NCBI RefSeq assembly: GCF_001426345.1
Contig: NZ_LMEM01000009.1
Span: 62,001 to 126,000 of the forward strand
Reading direction: 5' to 3'
DNA from: Devosia sp. Root436
GTDB lineage: Bacteria > Pseudomonadota > Alphaproteobacteria > Rhizobiales > Devosiaceae
Length of the DNA stretch: 64,000 nt
Position 1 is the first letter of the stretch; every line of letters begins with the position of its first letter. Position numbers and translations under genes: made by a program. Shown piece after piece: positions 47,006-55,968 of this stretch. Below the pieces are notes generated by a model. It searched no databases. It worked only from the letters and a program-made list of their open reading frames with translations, and was not told where the DNA came from.

Positions 47006-48505
47006 ATGGCCAAGAGCGTCCTCGACAAGGACCTGCAACGGGTTTCCGGGCTGGAACATGCCACCCATGATCTGGCGCGGGCGCTGGCGGCGCCGGGCAT
47101 AGCCCTGGTCTTCCTGCTGCTGGCAGCCGTGTGGGCCAGCTTCGTCGTCACCGATGGCCCGATGAGCTATCTCGTCGTCATCGCCGCTGCCATTGCCGGC
47201 TACATGGCCCTCAATGTCGGCGCCAATGACGTCGCCAACAATATGGGTCCGGCAGTGGGCTCCAAGGCCCTCACCATGGGCGGCGCCCTGCTTATCGCCG
47301 CCATTTTCGAGGCTGCCGGTGCGCTGCTGGCCGGCGGCGACGTGGTCAGCACCGTTGCACGCGACCTGCTGATCGGCAGCGCCATTCCATCTGGGCAGTT
47401 CGTGCTGCTGATGATGGCGGCGCTGCTGGCCTCGGCGCTCTGGGTCAATCTCGCCACCTATATCGGCGCGCCCGTCTCCACCACCCATGCGGTCGTCGGC
47501 GGCGTGGTGGGAGCCGGCGTCGCGGCGGCCGGCATGAGCAGCGTGGCCTGGCCGGTTATCGGCACCATCGCCGTCAGTTGGGTCATTTCGCCCATCCTGG
47601 GTGGCATCGCGGCGGCGCTGCTGCTGTCGCTGATCAAGCACACCATCACCGACCGCATCGACAAGGTGTCGGCGGCGCGCATCTGGGTGCCGATCATCGT
47701 GGCCGGCATGACCGGCATCTTCGCCATGTATATCGCCACCAAGGGCCTGAGCCGGGTCTGGTCACCGGACCTCCCGGTCGTCATCGCCCTGGGCGTCGGC
47801 TTTGCCGCCCTGGGCTGGATCGGCGCCATGCCGCTGGTCCGCTTCCAGTCCGTCGGCCTCGAAAACCGCAAGAAGCATGTATCGTCGCTGTTCCGGCTGC
47901 CGCTGGTCGTCGCGGCGGCCCTGCTGTCCTTCGCGCATGGCGCCAATGACGTCGCCAACGCCATCGGCCCCTTCGCCGCGATCGTCACCACCCTGCAATC
48001 GGGACATATGGAGGCAGCCGACCTCGCTCTGCCCTTCTGGGTGCTGGCCATCGGCGCCATCGGCATCTCGCTGGGCCTGGCGCTGTTCGGCCCGCGACTG
48101 ATCCGCACCGTGGGCGAGCAGATCACCAAGCTGAACGAGATCCGGGCCTATTGCGTGGCACTGTCCGCCGCCGTGACCGTACTTGTCGCCTCGGCTTTGG
48201 GCCTGCCGGTGTCATCGACCCATATCGCGGTGGGCGGCGTCTTCGGCGTCGGTTTCCTGCGCGAATACTACTCGCGCCGCGACCTCGATTTTGCCGCCGT
48301 GCCTGTTCATGCCAAGCATGTCGATCCCGCCGCGCTCAACGCCACACCGGAAGATGCGCTGTCCAGGGAACGCAAGAGCGAGCGGCGCAAGCTGGTGCGC
48401 CGCCAGCATGTGACCAGCATCGCAGCGGCCTGGATCGTCACCGTTCCCGCCTCGGCCGTGCTGGCCGCCATCCTGTTCTGGATTCTCGACTGGCTGATCG
48501 GCTAG
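47006..48505 (+). CDS. pit: Low-affinity inorganic phosphate transporter (PiT family)
   Basis: A 499-residue inner-membrane symporter of metal-phosphate with protons. The internal duplication of the family is clear: GANDVANNMGPAVGSKALT in the first half and HGANDVANAIGPFAAI in the second, with about ten membrane helices and a charged central loop. The cytosolic C-terminus contains RKSERRKLVRR. It works when phosphate is plentiful. No orfA/DUF47 gene is adjacent, unlike in Sinorhizobium. The PHO-box candidate at its start suggests repression under phosphate limitation. Confidence 0.93.
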   Translation: MAKSVLDKDLQRVSGLEHATHDLARALAAPGIALVFLLLAAVWASFVVTDGPMSYLVVIAAAIAGYMALNVGANDVANNMGPAVGSKALTMGGALLIAAIFEAAGALLAGGDVVSTVARDLLIGSAIPSGQFVLLMMAALLASALWVNLATYIGAPVSTTHAVVGGVVGAGVAAAGMSSVAWPVIGTIAVSWVISPILGGIAAALLLSLIKHTITDRIDKVSAARIWVPIIVAGMTGIFAMYIATKGLSRVWSPDLPVVIALGVGFAALGWIGAMPLVRFQSVGLENRKKHVSSLFRLPLVVAAALLSFAHGANDVANAIGPFAAIVTTLQSGHMEAADLALPFWVLAIGAIGISLGLALFGPRLIRTVGEQITKLNEIRAYCVALSAAVTVLVASALGLPVSSTHIAVGGVFGVGFLREYYSRRDLDFAAVPVHAKHVDPAALNATPEDALSRERKSERRKLVRRQHVTSIAAAWIVTVPASAVLAAILFWILDWLIG

Positions 48506-48990
48506 GGGTGGCTTGGCGCGGCACTCTGGTCCGTCTTGCGCAACTGCGTCTGCAGCTTCACCGCCAGCCGCGACAGCGCGCTGTCATTGAGCAGCCGCCG
48601 CGCTTCGGGCAGCACGGCCCAGTGGCGCAGCCGCTGGTCCATTTCCTTCCACACATCGAGCTGGGTTTCGACCCACAGCGGATAAAGATCGACATCGACC
48701 AGGCTGGACCCGTCGGTGCTGGCGCCCGAGCGATAGCTGCCGACCGGCTCTGTGCCGATCTGGCCACTGATGCCGGCCTCTTCCAGGGCCTCCAGCGCCG
48801 CACTCTCCCAGGGCGTCATGCCGACTTCGATATCACCCTTGGGAAACATCCAGCGGCCGGTGCGCCGCGATGTGATGAGCAGGAAAACCACGCGACCTTC
48901 GACGACCGAATAAGGCAGCGCGCCGGACTGGCGCAGGCCGGGCGTGGTCTCCACCCTCGGGCTCCAGTTGCTCAGGAACTCGCGCAGCAT
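48502..48990 (-). CDS. NUDIX hydrolase with a divergent box
   Basis: A 162-residue NUDIX protein. The box reads PKGDIEVGMTPWESAALEALEEAGISG. Compared with the canonical GX5EX7REUXEEXGU the first glutamate is a methionine and the arginine is a leucine, but the metal-binding EE pair remains. Several rhizobial homologues share the methionine; the leucine is less usual. Substrates in this branch (diphosphoinositol or dinucleotide polyphosphates) are not certain. The ATG at 48990 has a GGAGAG site; an ATG at 49002 lacks one. It ends convergently, overlapping the pit stop by four bases. Confidence 0.82.
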   Translation of the reverse strand: MLREFLSNWSPRVETTPGLRQSGALPYSVVEGRVVFLLITSRRTGRWMFPKGDIEVGMTPWESAALEALEEAGISGQIGTEPVGSYRSGASTDGSSLVDVDLYPLWVETQLDVWKEMDQRLRHWAVLPEARRLLNDSALSRLAVKLQTQLRKTDQSAAPSHP

Positions 48991-49072
48991 GGTACTCTCC
49001 ATCGGATCGACGGCCGGACATTCGCATAACCGGCGCCTGGCTGTCGATGCAGTGGCCTGTGCAAAAACCCAA

Positions 49073-49096
49073 CAAAAAGGGCCCCGTGGGGCCCTT
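49073..49096 (-). terminator. Rho-independent terminator of the cold-shock gene
   Basis: AAGGGCCCC-AC-GGGGCCCTT followed by TTTGTTGGG on the minus strand, 20 bases after the stop at 49116. Confidence 0.9.
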
Positions 49097-49115
49097 CGAA
49101 ATCCCGTAGCCGCCC

Positions 49116-49331
49116 CTACGGCAGCAGGGTCAGGTTGGTCGCCGAGACCTTGCCGTCGCGCCCGGTTTCGAGCTCATAGGTCACCTTGTCGCCTTCATAG
49201 AGCCCCTGCAGGCCCGAACGCTGCACGGCGGAAATGTGGACGAAAGCGTCCTTTTCGCCATTCTCGGGCGAAATGAAGCCGAAGCCCTTAGTGGTGTTGA
49301 AGAATTTAACGGTACCAGTGATGGTGGCCAT
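49116..49331 (-). CDS. cspA: CspA-family cold-shock protein
   Basis: A 71-residue nucleic-acid chaperone. RNP1 is KGFGFISPE, RNP2 is AFVHISAV; both RNA-binding motifs are intact and the length is that of the family. It melts secondary structure in single-stranded RNA. The ATG at 49331 starts MATITGTVKFF. The 200 bases upstream lack genes on this strand and would be the long leader that commonly controls such genes post-transcriptionally. Confidence 0.95.
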   Translation of the reverse strand: MATITGTVKFFNTTKGFGFISPENGEKDAFVHISAVQRSGLQGLYEGDKVTYELETGRDGKVSATNLTLLP

Positions 49332-49533
49332 GGAATGTGGTCCTCGCAAGTGGTCGCCGCCGAGGCGGCTAAGGGTTGAAAACGGGCCATAGGGCCCGGC
49401 CTGAACGATTCACAAATCAGGAGGTAGCCAGGTTCCCGGCCTTCTGCCGGTCGATCGGACAGCGCCGCAATGTGTCGTCGTCGGAAATATGTCGGCTGTC
49501 TGTCGGAATTTCAAGGCGATTCACTTGCCGATG

Positions 49534-49571
49534 AAAAGCCCTCGATCCAGGAGGGACTCCGGATCGAGGGC
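49534..49571 (-). terminator. Hairpin terminator after the glycine-zipper lipoprotein gene
   Basis: GCCCTCGATCC and GGATCGAGGGC form an eleven-pair stem with a 12-base loop, followed by TTTTCAT on the minus strand, 47 bases after the stop at 49618. Confidence 0.8.
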
Positions 49572-49617
49572 CATGGCGCCCGAGGGCGCGTGCAGCATGG
49601 GGCGATGCTGCAACTTC

Positions 49618-49890
49618 TTAGTATGCCGGGCAGGTGTCGCGGTAGCGGCTGCCATTGGCGCGTTCGTAGATACAGATATTGTCGGTGCCGGAAGCCCGGC
49701 CCAGTACGTTGCCTGCCGCCGCGCCAACCACGGTACCGATACCTGCGCCAACCGCCGTACCGACAACATTGCCGGTCGCCGCTGCGCCAATAACCGCACC
49801 ACCGACGCCCCCAACGACCGCGCCCTGTTGGGTGGTCGTGCAGGCCGCCAGCGAAAGTGCCGTCGCGGCAATGATCAGGATTTTATGCAT
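49618..49890 (-). CDS. Glycine-zipper outer-membrane lipoprotein
   Basis: A 90-residue precursor. The lipobox LAAC at about residues 14-17 directs lipid anchoring, followed by a Gly/Ala-rich two-helix glycine zipper (GGVGGAVIGAAATGN and GTAVGAGIGTVVGAAAGNV) as in SlyB/17-kDa antigen proteins (Gly-zipper_2TM). The C-terminal part has cysteines in NICIYERANGSRYRDTCPAY. Such small lipoproteins strengthen the envelope. The ATG at 49890 was chosen on the signal peptide and a GAGGG site. Confidence 0.85.
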   Translation of the reverse strand: MHKILIIAATALSLAACTTTQQGAVVGGVGGAVIGAAATGNVVGTAVGAGIGTVVGAAAGNVLGRASGTDNICIYERANGSRYRDTCPAY

Positions 49891-49969
49891 GGGTAACCCT
49901 CCAGATACTATCGAGGCATGAATGCGGCACGCCTGCATTTGGTTCCGGCGGGCTTTTACTAAAATTGGA

Positions 49970-50338
49970 TCAGCGCCGCCCCGGCAGCAGCGCCGCCACC
50001 ACGATCGCCAGCCAGCCGCCGATCATGCCGACACCGCCCAGTGGCGCCGCGCCGGGGAAAATCCCCTGCCCCAGCCATTCGCGCAGTCCCAGATCGACCG
50101 CGAAGATGATGGTGCCCGCCGCCAGAAACGCCGCCGCGATGCCGAGCACGCGCCCCCGCCCCGCCAAGGCCAGCGCGAGCAATGCCGGCCCATGCGCCAG
50201 CCCGATGGCGGCGATGGCCGCAAGGTTCCGCGAATCCCCGCCATGCGAGGCCGCAGCAGCGGCCATCACACCGGCCGCGCCGATCAGGCCGGCCGCTGCC
50301 AGTGTCAGCCGCTGCGTCATGCTATCGGATCCGCTCAT
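49970..50338 (-). CDS. DUF423 small membrane protein
   Basis: A 122-residue protein with four hydrophobic segments, alanine- and glycine-rich, matching DUF423 (YgdD-like), for example ASHGGDSRNLAAIAAIGLAHG around the first loop and WLGQGIFPGAAPLGGVGMIGG later. The role of the family is not established. The start at 50338 has a GGAG site; a second ATG at 50320 is possible. It is divergent from the MATE gene. Confidence 0.8.
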   Translation of the reverse strand: MSGSDSMTQRLTLAAAGLIGAAGVMAAAAASHGGDSRNLAAIAAIGLAHGPALLALALAGRGRVLGIAAAFLAAGTIIFAVDLGLREWLGQGIFPGAAPLGGVGMIGGWLAIVVAALLPGRR

Positions 50339-50426
50339 GCCTGGGCTCCGTCCTGTGTCTCTGCCTTGCCTCTTCCGCTAGCGGGCGGTTTCCTCTAGAG
50401 CAATCCCCCGCGAGTAGGACAGTGAG

Positions 50427-51836
50427 ATGAACGAGCCAGTCACGGTTGCGTCCGGCGCAGCCGACGTCAGCCATTCCCCCGGCAGCTGGGGCGCCGAGTT
50501 GCGCGCCACCTTCGCGCTGGCATGGCCACTCGTCATCGCGCAACTGGCGCAGACCGCCCTCACCACCACCGATGTCATCATGATGGGCTGGCTTGGGCCG
50601 CAGGCTTTGGCCGCCGGCACGCTGGCAACGACCTTCCTCATGCCCTTCCTGCTGATGGGCATCGGCATCGTCGGCGCCGTCGCGCCGCTGGTGGCCCAGG
50701 CGCGCGGCGCCCGCGATATCAAGGCCATCCGCCGCATCGCCCGCCAGGGCTTCTGGGTCGCTATCCTGCTCGCCGTGCTGCTGATCCCCGTCGTTCTGCA
50801 GATCAGGCCCGTCCTCACCCTGCTCGGCCAGGACCCGGCGGCCACCATCCGGGCCGAGGAATATATCCAGGTCGCCGTCTGGATGCTGTTCCCAGCGCTG
50901 GCCATCATCGTCCCGCGCTCGCTGCTGTCGGCATTCGAAGCCACGCGCATCATCCTCATTATCACCGTCGGCGGTGTCGTGCTCAATGCCATCGGCAATT
51001 ACCTGCTGATGTTCGGCACGTTCGGCCTGTCCCGGCTGGAACTCCGTGGCGCTGCGCTATCGACCCTGCTGACCAACATTGTGATGTTCGTGCTGATGCT
51101 GGTCTATGTGCTGCGGCATCGTCGCTTCAAGCGCTTCCACGTCCTGCTCCGTTTCTGGAAACCGGACTGGCCGCGCTTCCGCGAAATCTTCCGCATCGGC
51201 ACGCCCATTGGCCTGACCGTGCTGGCCGAGGTTGGCCTGTTCACCGCCGCCGCCTTGCTGATGGGCCGTATCGGCACCGACGAGATCGCCGCCCATGCCA
51301 TCGCGCTGCAATGTGCCTCCATGGCCTTCATGGTGCCGCTCGGCCTGGGCATCGCCGCGACGGTACGTGTGGGCCACGCCTACGGTCGCACTGACCCAGA
51401 GGGCATCCGCAAGGCCGGCTGGACCGCCTTCGCGCTCGGGGTTGGCTTCATGGCTATCGCCAGCATCCTGTTCCTCACCCTGGGACCGGTGATCGTCACC
51501 TGGTTCCTCGATCCGCGCGTACCCGAAAATGCCCATGCGCTGGCTTTGGCTGCCACCTTCCTCGTGGTGGCGGGCGTGTTTCAGCTTGTCGATGGAGCAC
51601 AGGTGGTTGCGGCTCATGCCCTGCGCGGCCTCAGCGACACCAAGATACCGATGCTGCTGGCCATTCTCGGCTATTGGGGCGTCGGCCTGCCGGTGTCCTA
51701 CATTCTCGGCTTTGTGGTCGGCTGGCGCGGCGTCGGCATCTGGATCGGCCTGGCAGCCGGCCTCGCCTTTGTCGCCGTGGTGCTGGTGACTCGCTTTGCC
51801 CTGCGCGAACGGCTGGGCCTGCTGCGGCTGCGCTAG
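50427..51836 (+). CDS. MATE-family efflux pump (NorM-like)
   Basis: A 469-residue inner-membrane antiporter with twelve hydrophobic segments in two symmetrical halves. The N-terminal half has LAWPLVIAQLAQTALTTTDVI and MMGWLGPQALAAGTLATTFL, as in NorM/YdhE. It exports cationic drugs or metabolites by sodium or proton exchange; the substrate cannot be told. The start codon is preceded by AGGACAGTGAG. Its end overlaps the convergent miaA stop by four bases. Confidence 0.92.
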   Translation: MNEPVTVASGAADVSHSPGSWGAELRATFALAWPLVIAQLAQTALTTTDVIMMGWLGPQALAAGTLATTFLMPFLLMGIGIVGAVAPLVAQARGARDIKAIRRIARQGFWVAILLAVLLIPVVLQIRPVLTLLGQDPAATIRAEEYIQVAVWMLFPALAIIVPRSLLSAFEATRIILIITVGGVVLNAIGNYLLMFGTFGLSRLELRGAALSTLLTNIVMFVLMLVYVLRHRRFKRFHVLLRFWKPDWPRFREIFRIGTPIGLTVLAEVGLFTAAALLMGRIGTDEIAAHAIALQCASMAFMVPLGLGIAATVRVGHAYGRTDPEGIRKAGWTAFALGVGFMAIASILFLTLGPVIVTWFLDPRVPENAHALALAATFLVVAGVFQLVDGAQVVAAHALRGLSDTKIPMLLAILGYWGVGLPVSYILGFVVGWRGVGIWIGLAAGLAFVAVVLVTRFALRERLGLLRLR

Positions 51837-52723
51837 CCGCCCGCCAGCCCGCGCCGCGGCCAATCGCCGAAGCGGTTGCGGAACCAGGTGCGCTGCCTTT
51901 TGGCATATTGCTGGGTGGCGATGGTGGCCAGCGCGATCGCCTCATCGCGCCCAACAACCCCATCGAGCCAATCGCCGATTTCGCGCACGCCGATGGCCTT
52001 CATGACAGGCAGCGACGGATCGAGATCGAGCGCCAGCAGCGCCTTGACCTCCTCAACTGCGCCGCCGGCGAACATGGCCTCGAACCGCCGCGCAATCCGC
52101 TCCCGCAGCACCGCCCGGTCAGGATCGAGCACCATGCGGTCAACCCGCAGGAAATCGGCAAGCATGCCGGCAGAAATCTCGTCCTGGAAGCTGGAAAGCA
52201 TGCGGCCTGTCGCCCGCTTTACCGCCACTGCCCGGACCAGCCGTTGCGGGTCGGCCACCTTGAGCCGGGCAGCCGTCGCCGGGTCTTCCTGCCGCAGCAG
52301 AGCCAGCCGCTGCGCCCCGTCAAGCGCTTGAATCTCTTGTTGAACTTGAAGCGTCAGCGTGGCCGGAATCTCCGGGATATCGGCGAATCCATTTAGCAGC
52401 GCATCGAAGTAAAGCCCTGTGCCGCCAACGAAAATCAGCACCCGTTCCGGATCGGCATCATCGATGATCGCGCGCACAGCCGCCAGCCACTGTCCCGTCG
52501 AAAACCGAGTCGCGGCCGGCACCGTGCCGTAGAGCCGATGCTCGGCCATGGCCATTTCCCCATCGCTCGGACGGGCGGTAACCACCTGCAGCGTATCGTA
52601 AATCTGCATGGCATCGGCATTGACCACGATGCCGCCCTGCTCCTGCGCCATGGCGAGCGCCAGCGCCGACTTGCCGCTGGCAGTCGGACCCGCTATCAGA
52701 ACGGCGCGCCTGCGGCCTGTCAC
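51833..52723 (-). CDS. miaA: tRNA dimethylallyltransferase
   Basis: A 296-residue enzyme that prenylates A37 of tRNAs reading UNN codons. The P-loop is AGPTASGKSALA, the DSMQ-like motif is VNADAMQIYDTLQVVTARP, and VGGTGLYFDALL is the third signature. The catalytic QYAKRQRTWFRNR region is near the end. No ATG fits; a GTG at 52723 preceded by GGAGGA is the start. It lies only 24 bases from the divergent serB start. Confidence 0.94.
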   Translation of the reverse strand: MTGRRRAVLIAGPTASGKSALALAMAQEQGGIVVNADAMQIYDTLQVVTARPSDGEMAMAEHRLYGTVPAATRFSTGQWLAAVRAIIDDADPERVLIFVGGTGLYFDALLNGFADIPEIPATLTLQVQQEIQALDGAQRLALLRQEDPATAARLKVADPQRLVRAVAVKRATGRMLSSFQDEISAGMLADFLRVDRMVLDPDRAVLRERIARRFEAMFAGGAVEEVKALLALDLDPSLPVMKAIGVREIGDWLDGVVGRDEAIALATIATQQYAKRQRTWFRNRFGDWPRRGLAGG

Positions 52724-52747
52724 GCATTCCTCCAAAAAGTAGACCTC

Positions 52748-53620
52748 ATGCCAGTCCTCTGCCTCATCGCCAACCCCGCCGATTCCGATCTCGACCCGGC
52801 GCTGGCCGCTGCGGTGGTGAAGGCGACAGGCGGCGAACTCAACTGGCTCAACCACTCCATTGCCTGCGAGATCATCGAGCCGAAGTCAACCGATCCGCTG
52901 GCGCAGGCCCGCGAGATCATCGGTAATCGCCGGGTCGATGCGGCCCTGGTGCCGACGGAGAATCGCCGCAAGCAGGTACTCGTCGCCGACATGGATTCCA
53001 CCATGATCAACGAGGAGTGCATCGACGAACTCGCCGCTGCCCTCGGCATCAAGGACCAGGTGTCCGAGATCACCGATCGCGCCATGCGCGGCGAACTGGA
53101 TTTCGGCCAGGCGCTCGATACGCGCGTGGCCCTGCTCAAGGGGCTGGAGCGCAAGGTGATCGAGGAAATCCGCCGCGAGCAGATCACGCTGGCGCCGGGC
53201 GGGCGCGCGTTGATCCAGACCATGAAGGAATATGGCGCCTATACCTCGCTGGTCTCGGGCGGCTTCACCTTCTTCGCCGACTATTTCGGCAAGCGCATCG
53301 GCTTCCACGAAGCCATCGCCAATGTGCTCGAATTCGACGGCGACGCGCTGACCGGCACGGTGGCCAAGCCCATCGTCGACAAGAACACCAAGCGGGAGCG
53401 GCTGACTGCGATCGCAGCCGAACGCAACCTGCCGCTGAGCCAGACCATTGCCGTGGGCGATGGTGCCAATGATCTCGACATGATCCGCATTGCCGGCTTT
53501 GGCGTGGCGTTGCATGCCAAGCCCGCCGTGGCGGCCGAGGCGGGCATCCGCATCGACCACGGCGACCTCACCGCCTTGCTCTATCTCCAGGGCTATAGCG
53601 ACGAAGATATCGTGCGCTGA
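52748..53620 (+). CDS. serB: Phosphoserine phosphatase
   Basis: A 290-residue HAD-family enzyme that makes L-serine from phosphoserine. Motif I is ADMDSTMINEECIDELA with the nucleophile and acid aspartates, motif II is SLVSGGFTFF, and motif III-IV is the lysine region plus VGDGANDLDMI. The first 75 residues form a small N-terminal domain typical of alphaproteobacterial SerB. The short distance to miaA leaves almost no 5' leader, so the two promoters must overlap. Confidence 0.95.
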   Translation: MPVLCLIANPADSDLDPALAAAVVKATGGELNWLNHSIACEIIEPKSTDPLAQAREIIGNRRVDAALVPTENRRKQVLVADMDSTMINEECIDELAAALGIKDQVSEITDRAMRGELDFGQALDTRVALLKGLERKVIEEIRREQITLAPGGRALIQTMKEYGAYTSLVSGGFTFFADYFGKRIGFHEAIANVLEFDGDALTGTVAKPIVDKNTKRERLTAIAAERNLPLSQTIAVGDGANDLDMIRIAGFGVALHAKPAVAAEAGIRIDHGDLTALLYLQGYSDEDIVR

Positions 53621-53628
53621 CATCTTCA

Positions 53629-53647
53629 CCTCTCCTCAAGGGAGAGG
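53629..53647. repeat. Small hairpin repeat after serB
   Basis: CCTCTCC and GGAGAGG around CTCAA. The core is shared with the repeat at 16267-16294. Confidence 0.5.
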
Positions 53648-53666
53648 CCGAGAGGCTCCAATAGCA

Positions 53667-53692
53667 AGGCCGGCGCATTACCGCGCCGGCCT
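53667..53692. terminator. Bidirectional hairpin between serB and hflC
   Basis: AGGCCGGCGC and GCGCCGGCCT, ten pairs with loop ATTACC, between convergent genes. Only short T-runs follow. Confidence 0.65.
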
Positions 53693-53712
53693 CTTGCATA
53701 TGTCGGAAGCGC

Positions 53713-54795
53713 TTACTGCGCTGCTGGGGCCGGTTCCTCGGCAGGTGCGGGAACCTCGGTGCCTACTGTCGGCGCCAATTCCGATCCGTCTTCCAGCGTG
53801 ATGCTGGGAACGGTGGTCTCCTCGATGCCGAGGCCATCAAGCGCCGGCTCGTCGGTCTGCGGAGCCGTGATCGGCGGAGCGGTGGGCTGGATCGGGGGCG
53901 CCAGGTTGGTATTGGCTGGCGGGATCGAGCCGCCCGAACCGAAGTAGCGGAAGAACTCGCTATCGGGCGACAGCACCATGGTCGTGCCGGTGCCGGCCAG
54001 GGCGGTGCGGTAGGCTTCCATCGAGCGGAAGAACTCGAAGAATTCCGCATCCTGGCCATAGGCCGCCGCGAACAACCGGCTGCGCTCGGCGTCACCGGTA
54101 CCGCGGATGATTTCCGAGTCGCGGGTGGCTGCCGCCACGATTTCCACGGCCTGGCGGTCGGCGATGGCGCGCAGGCTCTGTGCCTGTTCCTGGCCGCGAG
54201 CTCGCAGCAAGGCGGCTTCGGCAAGACGTTCGGCACGCATGCGCTCATAGGTGCGCTCGAACACATCGGCTGCCAGGTCGGTGCGCAGGATACGCACGTC
54301 GATGACCTCGATGCCGAGCTGCTCGACGTCCGGACGGATGAGGTCGCGGGCTTCCAGCATCATCTGCGGGCGCTGCTCGGAAAGGGCCGCGTTGAATTCG
54401 CGCAGGCCGTAGACCTGGCGCAGCACGGCGGCAAAGCGGGTGGCGATACGATCTTCCACCACCGCCAGTTGACCCTGGGCGCGTTCGCGGAACAGCCGCG
54501 GATCGGTGATGCGATAGGTGAGGAACGCATCGACTTCATAGAAGGCGCCGCCCGAAACCTGCACGCGCAGATCCTGGATGTCCTGGCGCAGCAGGCGATC
54601 TTCGATGATCTGCACGCTGTCCACGATATCGGTCGGAATCTTGAAGTAGATGCCCGGCTCGGTGCGAATATCGGTGATCTGGCCGAAACGGGTGACGATG
54701 GCCTGGTCGCGCTCGTTGACCACATAGATCGACGAGAAGAACACGTAGAGTGCGGCGAGCAGAACGACGCCAATAATGATCAGACGATTGTTCAT
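53713..54795 (-). CDS. hflC: HflC, FtsH-modulating SPFH protein
   Basis: A 360-residue membrane protein. One N-terminal helix (LIIIGVVLLAALYVFFSS) is followed by the SPFH/band-7 domain (VVNERDQAIVTRFGQI onward) and a helical segment rich in Ala, Glu and Arg (ERMRAERLAEAALLRARGQE). The last 70 residues are Pro/Ala-rich and unusually long compared with E. coli HflC. With HflK it forms a ring around FtsH on the periplasmic side and tunes protease activity. The gene is four bases after hflK. Confidence 0.93.
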   Translation of the reverse strand: MNNRLIIIGVVLLAALYVFFSSIYVVNERDQAIVTRFGQITDIRTEPGIYFKIPTDIVDSVQIIEDRLLRQDIQDLRVQVSGGAFYEVDAFLTYRITDPRLFRERAQGQLAVVEDRIATRFAAVLRQVYGLREFNAALSEQRPQMMLEARDLIRPDVEQLGIEVIDVRILRTDLAADVFERTYERMRAERLAEAALLRARGQEQAQSLRAIADRQAVEIVAAATRDSEIIRGTGDAERSRLFAAAYGQDAEFFEFFRSMEAYRTALAGTGTTMVLSPDSEFFRYFGSGGSIPPANTNLAPPIQPTAPPITAPQTDEPALDGLGIEETTVPSITLEDGSELAPTVGTEVPAPAEEPAPAAQ

Positions 54796-54798
54796 GGC

Positions 54799-55902
54799 TC
54801 AGTTCCCCGTCGTCGTGGTGGTCGTGGCGCCGGGGCGCAATTCGGGCAACGGCAGGTAGGGGATGACCCCCTGGCCATTGGCGCCATTCTCGATCAGCAC
54901 TTTCTCGGACCCGCCCAAAACCTCTTCCATCGTTTCGAGGAACAGGCGTTTGCGGGTCACTTCGGGGGCATTGACATATTCGGCATAGATAGCGTTGAAG
55001 CGCTCGGCCTCACCGGTTGCTTCCTGCACCACGCGATTGGTGTAGGCGGCGGCGTCTTCGCGCAAGGCTGCCGCACGGCCGCGGGCATCGCCCAGCAGCG
55101 TATTGGCATAGGAGCGCGCTTCTTCCTGCACACGGTCCTCGTCCTGCTCGGCACGCTGCACTTCGTTGAAGGCATCGGCCACTTCGGCCGGCGGCGCCGC
55201 GCCTTCGATCGAGATTTGGCTGACGGCAACGCCGAGGCCATAGCTGTCGAGAATGGTCTGGGTGATTTCCTGGACCTGGGATTCGATCCCCGCCTGGTCG
55301 TCACGGAACACGTCATTGGCCGGGCGACGGCCGACGACTTCACGCATGGCGCTCTCGGCGGCATTGCGCACCATGTCTTCGGGGTCGCGCACGTTGAACA
55401 GGTATTCGACCGGATTGGCCACTGCCCAGAACACCGAGAAACGGACATCGACGATGTTCTGGTCGCCCGACAACATCAGCCCGTCATCGCCATTGCTGCG
55501 GGAGCCGGCGGCGGCGGGGGAGCCGATCGTGGTCTGGTTGACCGTGACGGTGACGCGTTCGACCGTCTCGATGGGCCAGAGATGGAAATGCAGGCCCGGC
55601 ATCGACAATTCGGGCTTGGGGGCGCCGAAGCGCAGCTCGACGCCGACTTCCTGCGGATCGACTGTATAGATCGAGTTGAGGGCCCAGAACGCCACGATGG
55701 CGAGTGCGCCGCCGATCAGCGCCCAGCGGCCGCCGGGAATACCACCGCGGAACTGGTCGCGGCCGCGGTTGAGAATATCTTCGAGATTGGGCGTATTGCC
55801 GCCACTGGGACGCCGTGGGCCACCACCGCCGCCAGGCGCCTGGCCCCAGGGACCGCCATTGTTATTGCGGCCACCCCCGCCTCCGTTACTCTCCCACGGC
55901 AT
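54799..55902 (-). CDS. hflK: HflK, FtsH-modulating SPFH protein
   Basis: A 367-residue protein. A Gly/Asn-rich start (PWESNGGGGGRNNNGG) is typical of HflK, followed by one membrane helix (ALIGGALAIVAFWALNSIY), the band-7 domain (DPQEVGVELRFGAP) and a coiled-coil part (FNEVQRAEQDEDRVQEEARS). It pairs with HflC in the operon. A promoter candidate TTGATC-N16-TATATA lies 39 bases upstream of the start. Confidence 0.94.
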   Translation of the reverse strand: MPWESNGGGGGRNNNGGPWGQAPGGGGGPRRPSGGNTPNLEDILNRGRDQFRGGIPGGRWALIGGALAIVAFWALNSIYTVDPQEVGVELRFGAPKPELSMPGLHFHLWPIETVERVTVTVNQTTIGSPAAAGSRSNGDDGLMLSGDQNIVDVRFSVFWAVANPVEYLFNVRDPEDMVRNAAESAMREVVGRRPANDVFRDDQAGIESQVQEITQTILDSYGLGVAVSQISIEGAAPPAEVADAFNEVQRAEQDEDRVQEEARSYANTLLGDARGRAAALREDAAAYTNRVVQEATGEAERFNAIYAEYVNAPEVTRKRLFLETMEEVLGGSEKVLIENGANGQGVIPYLPLPELRPGATTTTTTGN

Positions 55903-55940
55903 CGCGTCCCTTTCGGATAATTTTCGTTTCGTTACGGACT

Positions 55941-55968
55941 TATATAGGTAAGGCCTTCATGCGATCAA
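55941..55968 (-). promoter_or_regulatory. Candidate promoter of hflKC
   Basis: On the minus strand TTGATC (55968-55963), 16-base spacer, TATATA (55946-55941). It overlaps the folA stop codon, so hflKC can be transcribed independently of folA. Confidence 0.5.

Noticed and set aside
51057-51863. A 268-codon minus-strand frame opposite the MATE gene
   Set aside because: His/Gln/Glu-rich shadow frame; the plus strand has twelve clear hydrophobic helices.
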